This document shows, one piece after another, positions 33,519 through 45,087 of a DNA stretch of 64,000 nt. The notes beneath the pieces are model-generated. The model was given only the letters and a program-made list of their open reading frames with translations, made no database searches and was not told the origin of the DNA. Source of the DNA: Brachyhypopomus gauderio (Eukaryota; Chordata; Actinopteri; Gymnotiformes; Hypopomidae); contig NC_135219.1 in the NCBI RefSeq assembly GCF_052324685.1, positions 22,924,316-22,988,315 on the forward strand, written 5' to 3'. How positions within the stretch are numbered: the stretch's first letter is position 1; every line of letters begins with the position of its first letter. Made by a program: the position numbers and the translations under genes.

Positions 33519-34520
33519 TGAAAATGTTGAAATTGTAACTACTTCATTTCACAACAAATATCTGTCTGACTGAACAGTTTTCATGTATTACATTAACAAA
33601 TACGAGCCTCTTGTAATTCCAGGATGAAACATGAGAGAACGTGAAGACGTTAAGATTGGGCGTTTTGAAAATAAACAACCATTAAATAATGTGATTAAAA
33701 GCGCAATATTTCGAATCATTTCGAGTATATGTATAAATATTTAACTTAATTAAGTTTAACGTGCTGGGAAATATTGGTACAAGCGCTTGAATTGAACCCT
33801 GCAAACATGACTTTGTTCATTGCGCTGAGGCGCGGCGCGTGCGAAGTTACAAAATTCGAGAGGTGCACGACCTCGCGTGCGCCGCGCTTCAGCGCGATGA
33901 ACAAAGTCATGTTTGCAGGGTTCATACACCTTGTGGAATTCAAACACTTGTATGTCACTTTCAAGGTCCATTTCAATATTTCCCAGCACGAGCAAAGACA
34001 CTTTGTCAGATGTTCAAAAGACGTCCACTGAAAAGCCAGAATGAAAGTTTTAGTGACGTCTTTTTTAAACGTCTATTACTGCCGTTCAGTTGCAGTTTTT
34101 GCACGTCCTGACATCCAATAAAGGTCCTAGTCAAACGTTCAGATAGAAAACTCGTCATAGACGTTCATGTTAAGTTAAAAGGTTAAGGTCCTAGTCACAC
34201 TGTCAGATTTTGAACGTCCACCAGACATGCAAAAAAGGGTCTGGACTGACCGACGTGATACAGACTTGATTTTAACGTCTTTCTGACGTCGCATGTTTGT
34301 TGGGATAAGTTAAATATTTATACATGTACTTGAAATTATTCGCTTTATCATCACATTATTTAATGGTTGTTTATTTTCAAAACACCCAATCGTAACGTCT
34401 TCACGTTCTCTCATGTTTCATCCTGGAATTGCAAGATGCTCGTATTTGTTAACACAAAATAACTGTTCAGTCAGACAGATATTTGTTGTGAAATGAAGTT
34501 ACAATTTCAAGCATTTTCCA
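33519..34520. mobile_element. Foldback element with long inverted arms and a nested palindrome
   Basis: About 200 bases at the left (33519-33720, with gaaattgtaact ... aggatgaaacatgagagaac ... ataaacaaccattaaataat) recur inverted at 34320-34520. A second, inner palindrome spans about 33758-33993, from cgtgctgggaaatattg to caatatttcccagcacg. Its centre contains ctgcaaacatgactttgttc and the inverse. No coding capacity is seen. A palindrome within a palindrome suggests one foldback inserted inside another. Confidence 0.7.
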
Positions 34521-35400
34521 ACACCTTTTGTGGCCTTGTCACAGTCACACCTTATTGAAGAGGCACCAAGATCCAAAAGTGCTACACCTGAGTGGCATTC
34601 ACTTAGGAGAGAAAGAGTAACTGCCTCACATTTCAGAGAGGTGAGCCACGTTAGAGGTCCAGGTGCTGCAGAAAGGATAATCCGAGGGACACGACAAACA
34701 GCACATGTGAAGAGGGGACTTGAAATGGAAACAGAGGCCTTAAAGGACTGTGCAGTTCTGAAAAACTTGAACTTAACCAAGTGTGGGCTAGTGATTCATC
34801 CAGATGCCTCTTGGCTGGGTGCATCACCTGATGGACTTGTATATGACCCACTTGAGCGTCCATCATTTGGGCTTGTTGAAATTAAGTGCCCAAATCCACA
34901 AAGCTATGTAGACTGCAAATTCCTCAAAGTGGCACAAGGCCTACACAAAATGAAGGAGAGCCATTGTTATTATTGGCAAATCCAGTTCCAGTTATTGATT
35001 ACTGGTATGCAGTGGTGTGATTTAGTTATCTGTGCCCATGATGATATCTTTATGCAGCGAGTTTACAGAGATAGCAGTGTATTAGAAGAGGTGAAAAGGA
35101 GGTGTGACATGTTTTTCTTTAACACTTACATGCCAAAATACCTCTCTATGCCCAAGCAATAGAAAATCATAATGAAGACATGAACTCATGAACAATTAAA
35201 ACAATTTCAATTTATTCTGTCAATTGTATTACTATTGTATTTGTTTCATTTTTTACAAATACAGTAAAAGTTAAGAAATACATAATGTTGTATTGTGTTG
35301 TCAATTTTACATATAAAAGGGAAAGCATTTTATACAATTAATCATATTGCACTGTACCTTAACATTGCAGCCAATATTTACAGACTAGCATGACCTAAAG

Positions 35401-35657
35401 CAGGGGTCGGCAACCTTTTTGACTCGGAGCCACAAAAGCAAAAATAATTGGAAATTTATTTCAGTGACGATGACATGTCACTCAAGCGAACCGAAACTAA
35501 ATACCGGACATTTGTGAAATTCCACCCGAACATTTTTTTAAGTCTCAAAAATAATATACGGTAATTAAATACTCATTAATTTTATTCAAAAGCTGAGCCG
35601 CATCAGAGGGATCAAAGAGCTGCATGCGGCTCCGGAGCCGCGGGTTGCCGACCCCTG
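35401..35657. mobile_element. Short hAT-type element, copy in ISL2EU-like copy B
   Basis: The ends CAGGGGTCGGCAACC and ...GGGTTGCCGACCCCTG are inverted repeats. The flanks acctaaag and accttaaag fit an 8-bp target duplication with one change. It is the counterpart of 3148-3402 and lies between the stops of the two convergent transposon genes. Confidence 0.8.
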
Positions 35658-35746
35658 ACCTTAAAGGGATCATTTTAAGGTTAGAGAAAAAAATAAATAA
35701 ATCGCCGTAATTCACATTACATCATCTGTCTAATTCTGGATTGAGA

Positions 35747-37473
35747 TTAGCCATTGTTTGCCCAGGCTTTTACCAAGGGGCCATTTTGATAATTCACCAA
35801 AAGACAGGCAACAGTAAAAATTTGGTTTATGCTCCCTGTGATTGAAAGGGGGATCACTGTGCTGAATATTTTATGTTCTTTGACTCTGCGAATCACACGC
35901 TCAACATGGACTCTCAGTCTTGCAATGGACTGTGACGTTCTGATCTCTGACCTAGACAGTTGAGCTCTCTTTGACAGAAACGTGGGTATGTGGACTTTGC
36001 ATGGAACGCAGTCTTCAACAAGGAAACCCTTGTCCACCATGATGGCCATAGATGGGTCAAGGAGGGCCACAATGCCAGACTGCTTTAAGATCTCTTTATC
36101 ACTGATAGCACCTTGATAAAGAGAAGACACAAAGGTCACTGCGCCATGAGGGGCTATCCCAAGCAACCATTTGAATGTACAGTGTGATTTATAAGTGGAA
36201 AACACTTCACTCTGAAGGAGAAGGGAATTTGGAGTTTGACATCTCAGTTCTGTGGAATCTAAAATTATTTGAGTGTCAGCGTAGTCCTGAAACACATCTG
36301 GGAGGTGAGTTTTCACAGTGTCCACATCTAACCAAACATAAACAGCTCCCAATACAGTATAAAGGAAGTTGGCCCAGGTGTTAATACGACTAACAGTTGA
36401 CCGATGGATTCTAAATCTATGGGCCAAATCCTTTTGCATCAGTCCCAATGACGGGTAGTACATGAAGAGAAAAATCTCATCAATTGCTTGAAGAACCTGG
36501 GGAAAGAATACATTATCCTATTGTCATATTACATTATGACTATCAAAACTTCTTTTGATGTAAAGATTAATTTGAAAATGATGACATAACATGCTTTGTA
36601 TGGACAACAGGAAAACATTTACCGTTGTACTGGCAGAGTGAGGGACCTGATCAGTCTTCTCAACAGTCCGTGCGCTTGTAACCCGTATGATGATGTGGGT
36701 GGCTGGCTCTATTTGCTTCCAAAAGCCCATCAGGTGGGCATGGTTTGCAAATCTGTGGAATATAAAAGTTATATATAAAGTTATATAATCGCTATTTCAT
36801 TCACAATGTATTTCAGACACCAGAGAAGGCCCATCCGTATACTGTGTCCTGCCATATTTTGTATTTACCTGGTAAAGAATCGTATGTCGTCATCAGAGGC
36901 AGAAAACCGCTCCAAACAGAACTTGCTGCGGACAGTTAAGTCTTCGATTTGTTTTCGGAGCCTTGATATCTCCTCGCGTAGCTCTTCATTTTCATTGAGG
37001 GAGAGATCAAGCGCAGCAGGCTCATTACTGACGCAGTAGTCATGTTCATGACACGGTAAGGGGTCATCATCATCATGGTCAATCTGCATCTCTGTTAGAT
37101 CAGTGTTGGGTGGACGCTCTGTTCTTTCCCATACTCCAGATCATGGAGTTGGAATAGTATAGTTATTCCATTGAAATAGCACAGGAAAAGCTCCAGGTCG
37201 CAGTCGTCGTCGTCCAGCAGGAGTGGGAGGTTCGAGCAGATCAGCAGCGATAAAATGTCGCAAACACACTCGGGAAGTACTCGTGACGATAAAATGATCT
37301 CTCCTGATCTTAACCACCCATTGTTTCTGCAGTTCTGAGTCCTTTGGAAAGGTGTGGAAGCTCAGGTAGGAATTACACCTTGTCGATGCTGTGCAGAATG
37401 GCACACAGCAGTGGTGGTTGGACCTGCTGTCTGTACGTTGTTGAAACGATACTTTTTTTTGTTTACCCGTCAT
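35747..37473 (-). pseudogene. THAP-DDE transposase of the ISL2EU-like element
   Basis: The first exon starts MTGKQKKVSFQQRTDSRSNH and has a THAP zinc finger: CVPFC, HTFPKD, and the later RVCLRHF, the C2CH pattern. The same frame continues after one TGA into SGVWERTERPP and a coiled stretch (ENEELREEISRLRKQIEDL), ending at a donor near 36868. A middle exon (about 36620-36755) holds GFWKQIEPATHIII. The last exon (35747-36503) contains HRSTVSRI, then the DDE_Tnp_4 core: Asp in IILDSTEL, Asp in IMVDKGF, Glu in RVHVERVIRRVKE. All catalytic residues are present. The single stop between THAP and coiled coil fits a CGA to TGA change. THAP domains bind transposon ends in such enzymes. Confidence 0.75.
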
Positions 37474-37560
37474 GTTTAGGACACATAAACGGACAGGAGA
37501 TGAAGCAAACATCATCATCAAGGTTGGCAAGCTATCAAAACATACCAACTCAAAGGGTTA

Positions 37561-38304
37561 ACATGATATCAGGCTCATGGGACAAAAATGATGGGAAACA
37601 AACACAAGTTGTAATATCCACAACATTAACATTTTCTTAATCCAAAATCGGCGCTCTGAACCAAACCTCGTCTTTATCAAGTCTAAACTAAACTTATAAA
37701 GGAGCAGCAGCAATAACTAAGCATTATATACCAGCCAAAGATAGAAGCTGTAGGTGGTTAGCGCCTAAGGCCAAGAAGCTACAGGGGCTAGCTAAGCAAA
37801 CTAAAAGGCACAGGTGGTTAGAGAGCAAAGCTAAAGGTTGCACTCCAGTTATGTAGCTTAACTAAATCCCCAACCCATAAAACTCCGTATACAAGTGAAA
37901 CATACCTGCTTTAACCCCGTCAAAACTACTAATGACTCAGTTCTGCTCCCACAATAGTACTGCACCAGGAGGCGCCTCGTCTGGGCCTCTCCCTCGATAT
38001 AAGAGCAGGACTAAACACTTAGTACTGGACACTAGTCTCACATTTAAAAGCAGAATACATGAGTAAAAATGCACCGTACCTTACAACAGCGAACACTCCG
38101 TAAAGTCGAGCTCACGCTCCAACCCTGTCGTCCCGTTGTGCTGCTTAGCTTAGCCACGCTATTGCTGCAAGGACCCCATGGTGCCCTTATCACATGCCTG
38201 ATTACAGGCACACTGCAGCCTGTAACTACTCACTCCTCCCATACCAACAAATCTGTGGAGGGAGCTAAAGATCAGGGTGATGGCAAGGAGACCCTCCAAC
38301 CTCC
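37561..38304. other. Spacer, unclassified repeat-like sequence
   Basis: No gene is recognised. A run of gctaaag/gctag motifs lies around 37740-37860. The composition resembles dispersed repeats but I cannot assign a family. Confidence 0.35.
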
Positions 38305-38433
38305 AAAGAGTTGGAGCTCATCACTAAAGATGAATGGACAAAAATACCAGTGGAGACATGCAAAAAGCTGGTCAGCAATTACAGGAAGCGTTTGATTGCT
38401 GTAAATAAAGGCTTTTCTATTAATATATATTAG
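38305..38433 (+). pseudogene. Tc1/mariner transposase C-terminal fragment
   Basis: The frame reads KELELITKDEWTKIPVETCK then KLVSNYRKRLIAVNKGFS. It matches the end of Tc1-like transposases (W-x-K-IP ... C-x-x-L-V ... R-x-x-A-V ... KG). Only the last 40 or so residues remain, and the hAT element at 38431 begins at its end. Confidence 0.6.
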
Positions 38434-39043
38434 GGGTGGGACGCGATCAAAAAAATTAATCGAATTAATCGGAAGCTTTGTAATTAATTAATCGAAATTA
38501 ATCGCATTTTAATCGCATTTCAGTATTTAACATGAGAAATATTCATTTAAGTTTGAATGATGAATGAATCAATGAACATAATCATAAACTTCAACATCTT
38601 GTTTATTTTTCCACCAGTCTACTACGAAGACCAATATATGTGTAGTGTGCAGAAAACAGTTCAGAACATTGGAAATTCTGACCAAAAATGTTGTTTAATT
38701 TAGGGAGTTTTGCTCAGGATATTGGAAGAATTGAAGTAAATCAGAAGATGTTTTTAATACCATTTTAGATGGTAGACTTTCTTTAATTTCCCAGGCCTCT
38801 GCCACAGGCATCTCCATAGTGCCTAGAAGTGGTCTTCTGCATGCTCAAAGCAAATGACTGGATCTTCATCATCTATAGATTCATCATCTATAATATGAGC
38901 TGTCACACCAAGATCATTCTTGTTGCTAACAGAGGTCCAGTGATCCCCAGTCAGAGCCACATTTGTGGCACTCTTCACAATAACCTGTTTTAATTCTTTC
39001 CTCATCATACAGCTGCTGGATTTTCTTCGACATTGTCTTTCTG

Positions 39044-39120
39044 GGGTGAGTTTCCCAAAACGTTCTTACGTACGAGGTTAAGAAGTACTTGGCGCTAAGA
39101 ACGTTTTGGGAAACTCACCC
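39044..39120. mobile_element. 77-bp hairpin element (PIF/Harbinger-like)
   Basis: GGGTGAGTTTCCCAAAACGT and its inverse ACGTTTTGGGAAACTCACCC make an almost complete hairpin. CTG flanks both sides (39041-39043 and 39121-39123), the same trinucleotide that flanks the Harbinger element at 26864. Confidence 0.75.
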
Positions 39121-39410
39121 CTGGACGGTAGTTCGTAACTTGCATCAGTTGACGCAATTCGCAGCGCTTCTTGTAAGCATTTATCTTCGACCACAGGGAG
39201 CGGACAACACAAATAATGTGACGCATCATGTATAAACGCGTGCGGAGTCGCGCGCCATTCGCGAAAGTTTAATCCAGTCTTAATGGTCCAATGAAGGTAA
39301 TTTAAAAACCAGGACGTTTCCTCACAGGATGTGAATTACGGACGTTTGGTCACCCTATCGTACTAGGAATACATTTAGCAGCTAAGTTACCATTACTGAC
39401 CTGCGCGTTA

Positions 39411-39721
39411 AGCTGGGCGTACACTGTGCGATTTTTGGCCCATTTTCTGCCGATTTTTCACTCGTTTCGGCTCAATCGCGTGTCGTGCATCGTATAGTTT
39501 ACACAGGTAAACGAGGAGCGATTCACACCTCACGACCAACTCCCGATCAGAAATCGCAGCGTCGCAAGAACATCAAACATGTTTGAAATTCAAATCGCTC
39601 CTCGTGAGAGTATCGCACTGTTGAAGCAGCTTCATGAGCCGACCCTCCCTGCGATTTAGTCGTACAGTTTGAGCTGGAGCTGAGTACACGATTTAAAATA
39701 TCGCACAGTGTACGCCCAGCT
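39411..39721. mobile_element. Short Harbinger-like element with TTA target duplication
   Basis: Left end AGCTGGGCGTACACTGTGCG and right end CGCACAGTGTACGCCCAGCT are perfect inverted repeats. TTA flanks both sides (39408-39410 and 39722-39724), as expected for PIF/Harbinger (TWA). It has no coding capacity and separates the hAT transposase pieces. Confidence 0.85.
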
Positions 39722-40073
39722 TTACCCGCAACATGTTTTGCGTTGAGGTGGTAACGAAGGGTGGAAGTGCTCCTGTGATAAGCGAACTCCTTCCTACATA
39801 AAGTGCAAATAACACTATTTTTGTTTGTACTTCCATCTGGAAGTTTCTTATATTTAAATTTCCCATCCACCAACGTAGCCTCTTCAGTCATCTCCATCAT
39901 GCTCATCTTATTGTGCGTCCATATAATCTGTATGGCCGGAACTCGCGCACTGAGAAACATTCCACGGTGCAAAAGTGTCTCGTCCGTTAAATGCGTTAAA
40001 ATGCGTTAATTTTTTTAGTGCGTAAATTTTCCTGTAATTAATTAATCGAAATTAACGCGTTAAAGTCCCACCA

Positions 40074-40076
<3 letters not shown>

Positions 40077-40148
<72 letters not shown>

Positions 40149-40170
40149 GCGCGCGCGCACACACACACAT
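40077..40170. repeat. Compound (AT)n(AC)n(GC)n microsatellite
   Basis: Pure dinucleotide runs follow one another directly behind the hAT element. Confidence 0.9.
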
Positions 40171-40385
40171 CATGAAAGCACGTATTTGTAATGCACTTAG
40201 ATGTATTTATGATACATATGTGAAACAAAAGTTAATATCATACTTTGCTAAAAGGTAAAAACATGTTTTTACTTTTTGTTCTTTCTGCATGTTTAGGGGT
40301 TAGTGATGTATTCTGTATTACAATACAATGTGGTATACTAATTCAAATGTTTTATGGAAGTTGTTTTAAGTTTCTTATATTTTAG

Positions 40386-41421
40386 CCTGTAGCAACAAGG
40401 AACACAAAAAATTCCAAGTCCAGCATTATGTCTGCACATACCGCTTCAGTCAGGATCACTTGGAACTTTTGTTCCATTCTGTCAGGGCATCAGGTAGAAA
40501 TTTCACATTATAATTAGTCTTTTCAGTCCGTGAGCCAGAGCGGATATTGGTACCATCTGGGTGGGCATTCTAGTAGAGAATATACATCACTTGTTTACAA
40601 TATTATAGACCTCTTCAGACACCTATGCATTTGTTTTTATAGCCTACCTGTGGAAGAAACATGGTTATACAGTTATTACCATACTTACATTTCATAGCCT
40701 GTGAGGAAACATGGTTATACATTTTCCATACTTACCCTCAGAAGATGTGTCTTTGATGACTATGAGTGTCCTCATTAAATATCTCTGTAATCTAAGTGTG
40801 CAAATGTTTTAGATTTTTTTAGGAGGCTGGAATAACAGTCCCACTGCAGGGCAGTTCCAGGGCATTTTCCATCGTCTGATGGTGCGCTGTGGTGTCTCAC
40901 CAAGTACGTCGGGCAACGTGGCAGCACAAGATGAGACTGTATCACTATCGGCTGCAGACATGCACTCTGCTTTAATGGTAGAAGAAGAGCTCCCGTCCCC
41001 ATCTGCAAACATTTCTGCAGTCATATGTGACCACAGTTACCTGCCCACCTGCTTTGGTGGTCTTGTGGACAATGCCCTGGTCTACATTTCAGGGTTTGTT
41101 GTCCGAAAAATTCTGAAAAAACTGTCCTGTGAGGTGTGCCGTGCAAGCCTTGTCAAAGGTGCTGTACCCTCATCCTTTGACCAGAGCTACCACCTGCCTC
41201 AACTTAAAAACAATGGTGGTCTGATGATCCCCTCAGATGGAACAGTGAAGGTGGTCAGAGCAGCAGAGCGTGTGATACGCCAAAAATCAACAGGTGTCAG
41301 TGTGTCCTTTGTCAACCAGTTCGTTCGGGCTGAGATTGGTTCTGAAGATGTGTTTTTACTCGGGGAGCACATTGCAGAAACATGTTCCTGTCATTTGTTG
41401 TCTCTGTATTTCACAATTTAA
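40386..41421 (+). pseudogene. P-element / THAP9-like transposase, C-terminal exons
   Basis: Exon 40386-40493 reads TYRFSQDHLELLFHSVRAS up to a gtagaa donor. The next exon (40823-41421) begins GGWNNSPTAGQFQGIFHRL, and phase 1 fits. It continues with ICDHSYLPTC, YISGFVVRKILKKLSCEVC, the KNNGGLMIPSDGTVKVV block and GEHIAET. These are the conserved C-terminal blocks of P-type transposases and of the domesticated THAP9. Upstream THAP and catalytic exons are not seen. Relative to copy 2, 28 bases are missing after GEHIAET, so the end is shifted and stops early. Confidence 0.7.
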
Positions 41422-41699
41422 GGCTGCACCACATCGCAAAATTAACTACCCTGGAGATAATGAGTGCCAGCACATGCAAGAAATTGTGCAAAAACAGTTA
41501 TTTTTTCAAATAATGTATGATGAATGGAATGTTCTTGGGGAGGGGCTTATAGAATATAATGGGGTGTAACTAGGCAGAGGGGGGACGAGCCTGGGAGAGC
41601 AGGCTCGTAATGTATGTGATGACGGGATCTATGTGACTTTGCAGTCACCGATCTTTAAACTCTGATTAAGAGGACTCAATTTAAGACTGTTTTATTTCT

Positions 41700-42120
41700 T
41701 TCCATGAACGCGCGTTGTAAATATGTATATAGCTGTAGGTGTCTCAAATAAATGTGCAAAGGAAAATTGCACAGTAGGGGGCGAGAACGAGTCCAGAGAT
41801 AGTTTGTGAGGTAGAAATCAGCTCAGCTGTTCCAGAGTCTGATGCACAGTCTATCAGAGCTACAATCCCGGCAGCAGACTCATCTGGATTCTCCATGAAA
41901 TCAAACATTTTGTTGGTGATCCCACATTCTGGACTGAAATATTGAACAGCGAGGGGAAACATCTTCCTGTTGCTTTTATTTGATGCATCTGTGTGTAATG
42001 AGAATGGTCAGGATTTATCTGATGTTAGGGCCTTCACAACGTCACTCACTGCCTTTGGAGCAAGGACATCTTTAACCACTGCCTCTGCCTTTGTTCTCCC
42101 TAAATTTTGAATCTGAAAGA
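41700..42120 (-). pseudogene. hAT-like transposase fragment, copy 1
   Basis: On the reverse strand it reads GRTKAEAVVKDVLAPKAVSD, then LHTDASNKSNRKMFPLAVQY, then GITNKMFDFMENPDESAAGI. This resembles the central part of hAT-type proteins common in fish. A stop lies between the first two parts (DKS then stop). The fragment sits between the P-type remnant and the L2 LINE in both copies of the duplicated block. Confidence 0.5.
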
Positions 42121-42689
42121 ATATTTTGAAAGAATATTTTGATGCAGTTTATGTGCACAGTCAGCACTGTTGTAACTGAGGTTGTGACTGTGTGGTGCTG
42201 CGGTAACCTGGAGAGAATGAGTGAGATGACAAATTCTTAATTAAATTGAATCAGACCATTCAAACAGTTAAACAGAGGTTTAGATTTAATCTATTGACAT
42301 GATTTGTTCTTTCAATAGTAGTTTCAATAGGAAACTGAATCAGTAATAACAATGTTCTGTACCATATCATTGTCAATATTTTACAAACCTTTCAATTTGC
42401 CTTAAATTCATCTTAATTTGCCTTAAATGATGCTATTCAGTCATCAATGTGCCTCTTCCCACTCACATTTGCATCTCTACATAAGCTTTCGTTTCTGGGG
42501 ACGTGGTGGAGTGTGGAGCAGAAGACATTTTTTTGTGGGACGGGTGTGTGGCGTGACGTCTGTTGCTAGGAAACGGTGATGGCAGCGCCAGCAGGTCCGT
42601 AGCAGGCCGGGGGTCCTAAGAGGATCCACCACCATTTTGCTGGCCTTAGTATTTCCTGTTTTTTTATTTCATGCTGAATTGTTACATTT
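42121..42689. other. AT-rich join between hAT fragment and LINE
   Basis: No frames of note. At about 42577-42620 copy 1 has an insertion-like stretch (cagcaggtccgtagcaggccg) where copy 2 reads caccaccaccacggagg, a small difference between the duplicated blocks. Confidence 0.4.
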
Positions 42690-42989
42690 ATTGGTGATGT
42701 GTGTGTGACAGAGATGAGTATTGGACACTTGAAAATACTCCTCTGGGCCGACGCCGGTCACCATGCCAATGACAACAATTTACACAGAAGAACAATTTAG
42801 ACCTGTAAGGGATAATGTCCATTTTGGTGTAGGCATATCCGGTTAGGCAGGAGGTGGCTGGCCCAGGATGGATCTCTGGAAAAGGCTTGTCTCTCCTCAT
42901 CTGTGTTCCTCGAGAAAATAAAACAGGGAAAATTAGCTCTGTATAAGGACATACACAGGACAGATGAGATTATAAACATTTCTGGAGTG

Positions 42990-43337
42990 TGGCAGCAACT
43001 CCGGCATTAAATCAGGTATTCATCAGTGGCCCTGTGCCTGCAGGGGGCTGCAATACGTTCTCAAGGCTACTGGCATTAAATGTTTGGCTGCAGAAAACCT
43101 GCAGGTCAAATGGACTGAACTTCATTGACAACTTCAATCTGTTTTTTGGGAAGAGAGAATTCTTCAATCGGACTGCAAACTAACAAGAGGGGTGTCAATC
43201 TCCTGTCAGAAAACTTTATTTTATCTCTGTGTAACTTCTCTGTTTCAACTGGTGAAGAAACGTCAGCGTTAACACCCAAGGACACCGTCGCCACTACAGA
43301 GACACAACATCCTCCCCCCACAGAGGATGCGGAGTAA
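42990..43337 (+). pseudogene. LINE ORF1, SGNH/GDSL-type esterase remnant
   Basis: The frame reads VFISGPVPAGG, FSRLLALNVWLQKTC and NFIDNFNLFFGKREFFN, then (after a five-base loss relative to copy 2) TNKRGVNLLSENF. These are the last conserved blocks of the esterase domain; the D-G-L catalytic triplet region (RDGLQ in copy 2) is damaged here. The catalytic Ser block should lie upstream but I could not recognise it. Confidence 0.6.
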
Positions 43338-45087
43338 TTAGATGGGAGCCATGTGCTGTATCAGCTGCCAGAAACACCACAACCGAATAGACAATCCACA
43401 CCATCCTCCACCTCATCATCACCTCACCTGAACTTCCCAGAAACCATGGAGAAGCTTGTATCTGTAGGGACAAGACTGACACTTTCACTGTCAGCGAGTC
43501 CTCAGGTACAGCGGCAAATCACCTCAACTTCTCCCCCACAGTCCTTAATAAACAAATCTCCCCCACAACCTCAAAGTAAAAAAACAAGCTCATAATCCAC
43601 CAAATAGACAGCTCCGCTCGCGAGTTCATCACCAGCAGGAGCTCCACCCACCCTCCACCACCGTAAAGGAAAATTTACATCTTTTGGGTCCGTGCTGCTA
43701 CAGTGTTGATATCAGCGGTACATATTTTCAAAACAAGCATGGACCCTGTGTCCCAATTATCTCTCCCATTCCAGTTCTGATCAGAAGCAGAAAGAACAAG
43801 GAGTTTAGGTCAGATACTGTGAATACATCCAACCTACAGTATGTTGGAAGTATCTCAGTCTCTGAACCAAAATGTACAGGTTATTAAGTTAGCTCTACTA
43901 AATGTCAGATCTATTACAAACAAGTCTTATCTAATTAATGATTTAACTACATCTTATGGGCTTGATTTCATGCTTTTAACAGAGACATGGTTAAATTCAT
44001 ATAGTGCTGATATTGTGCTAACTGAGTCGGCTCCACCAAACTTTAACTTTTTAAATGTTTCTCACAATGGCAAGAAAGGGGGAGGTGTAGCAATGCTGTT
44101 TAATGATACTTTCCAATGCAAGCAGTTACCACTTGGCGATTTCACATCTTTTGAATATTTGAGTGCAATTTTAAAAGGGGTACAAAGAATATTACTAGTA
44201 ACTGTCTACAGGCCTCCTGGGTACAATGCTAATTTTATTGATGATTTCACAGATATGTTATCTTTTATTTCTACTGAATTTGATCATTTTGTTATTGCTG
44301 GTGATTTTAACATTCATATTGATAATCCCAATAATAGTTATGCCAAAGAATTCTATGATGTACTTGAATCTTTTGAACTTTCTCAGCATGTGTCTGGAAG
44401 CACGCACTGCCATGGTCACACTTTGGATGTGGTTATCTCAAAGGGTCTTAACATTTCAGGCTGTATTAAGGATGTTGCATTGTCTGATCACTACTGTGTA
44501 TTTTTTGAAATGTGGATTTCAATCCATAGCAATGCCAGGTAGGTTAGGTTAAAGAAAAGACAGATAAATGAAAGGACAGCTGCACTTTTTGTTACCAAAG
44601 TGTGCTCTGCACCTTGCCAACTATCAGGCTCTGTTGATACTCTGCTGGATAGTTTCAACTCAAAAACTGCCAGTATTTTGGATCAGATTGCACCAGTTAG
44701 AGTTAAAACCATGCAATGTAAGCAGAAAGCTCCATGGAGAAATGATCCTGCAGTTCAGCACCAAAAAAGAGAATGCAGAAAGGCTGAGTTCAGATGGCGT
44801 AAAACCAACCTTCACGTATATAGAGATTTTCAAAGATAGGCTGCGTGATTACAATAAAATAATGTGCAAAGCTAGACAATCCTTCTTCTCTAGCATTATT
44901 AACAATAGCAAAGTGCTTTTCAGTATGGTTGACAGACTAACAAACCCACCTACATATATGACCCCTGAGCTAGTTTCAAATGAGAGATGTAATGAGTTTG
45001 CAAAATTCTTTAATACTAAAATCCACAATATCAGACAAGCCATCTGTACGCCTACATCCACCAATGAGCCAATTTTCTCTCCAAAAC

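Larger units (their letters stand above)
31358..35162 (+). pseudogene. SWIM / YqaJ-type nuclease gene, copy B, interrupted
   Basis: Exon 1 (31358-31514) begins MAESKFTRCLLEFPKFTIND. A middle exon region (about 31627-31790) holds VRAHCYRSMKK. The SWIM exon (32535-32729) has NCSCVASCGICKHL and stays open to KWHKPPTM. A small exon (32806-32882) encodes KPGPVDAMVVLKPKPG. The final part (about 34530-35162) keeps the nuclease core GASPDGLV and LVEIKCP. The first third of the last exon in copy A (about 110 residues) is missing and replaced by the inserted block 33005-34520, so this copy cannot make the full protein. It also lacks a few residues (SLAE) inside the nuclease region. Confidence 0.65.
31279..37560 (+). 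mobile_element. ISL2EU-like DNA transposon, copy B, with convergent nuclease and THAP-DDE transposase genes
   Basis: The left half repeats copy A (3058-6437) in inverse orientation. The right half carries a transposase gene on the opposite strand, so the genes converge with their stops about 0.6 kb apart and a short hAT-type element (35401-35657) between them. A foldback insertion (33519-34520) replaces part of the nuclease gene. Terminal repeats were not found; the right limit is set just beyond the transposase start. The THAP-DDE plus YqaJ gene pair is, as I recall, the known content of fish ISL2EU/IS4EU elements. Confidence 0.65.
38431..40076 (-). mobile_element. hAT-type element, internally deleted, holding two smaller elements
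   Basis: The ends TAGGGGTGGGACGCGATC and ...GTCCCACCACTA are inverted repeats, followed inward by attaatcg motifs. The 8-bp atatatat lies on both sides (38423-38430 and 40077-40084). On the minus strand, 39547-39940 encodes a BED finger (VICTLCRKEFAYHRSTSTLR then YHLNAKH) and 38823-39008 a transposase piece (NVALTGDHWTSVSNKNDLGV). The rest of the transposase is absent. Nested elements lie at 39044-39120 and 39411-39721. Confidence 0.8.
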
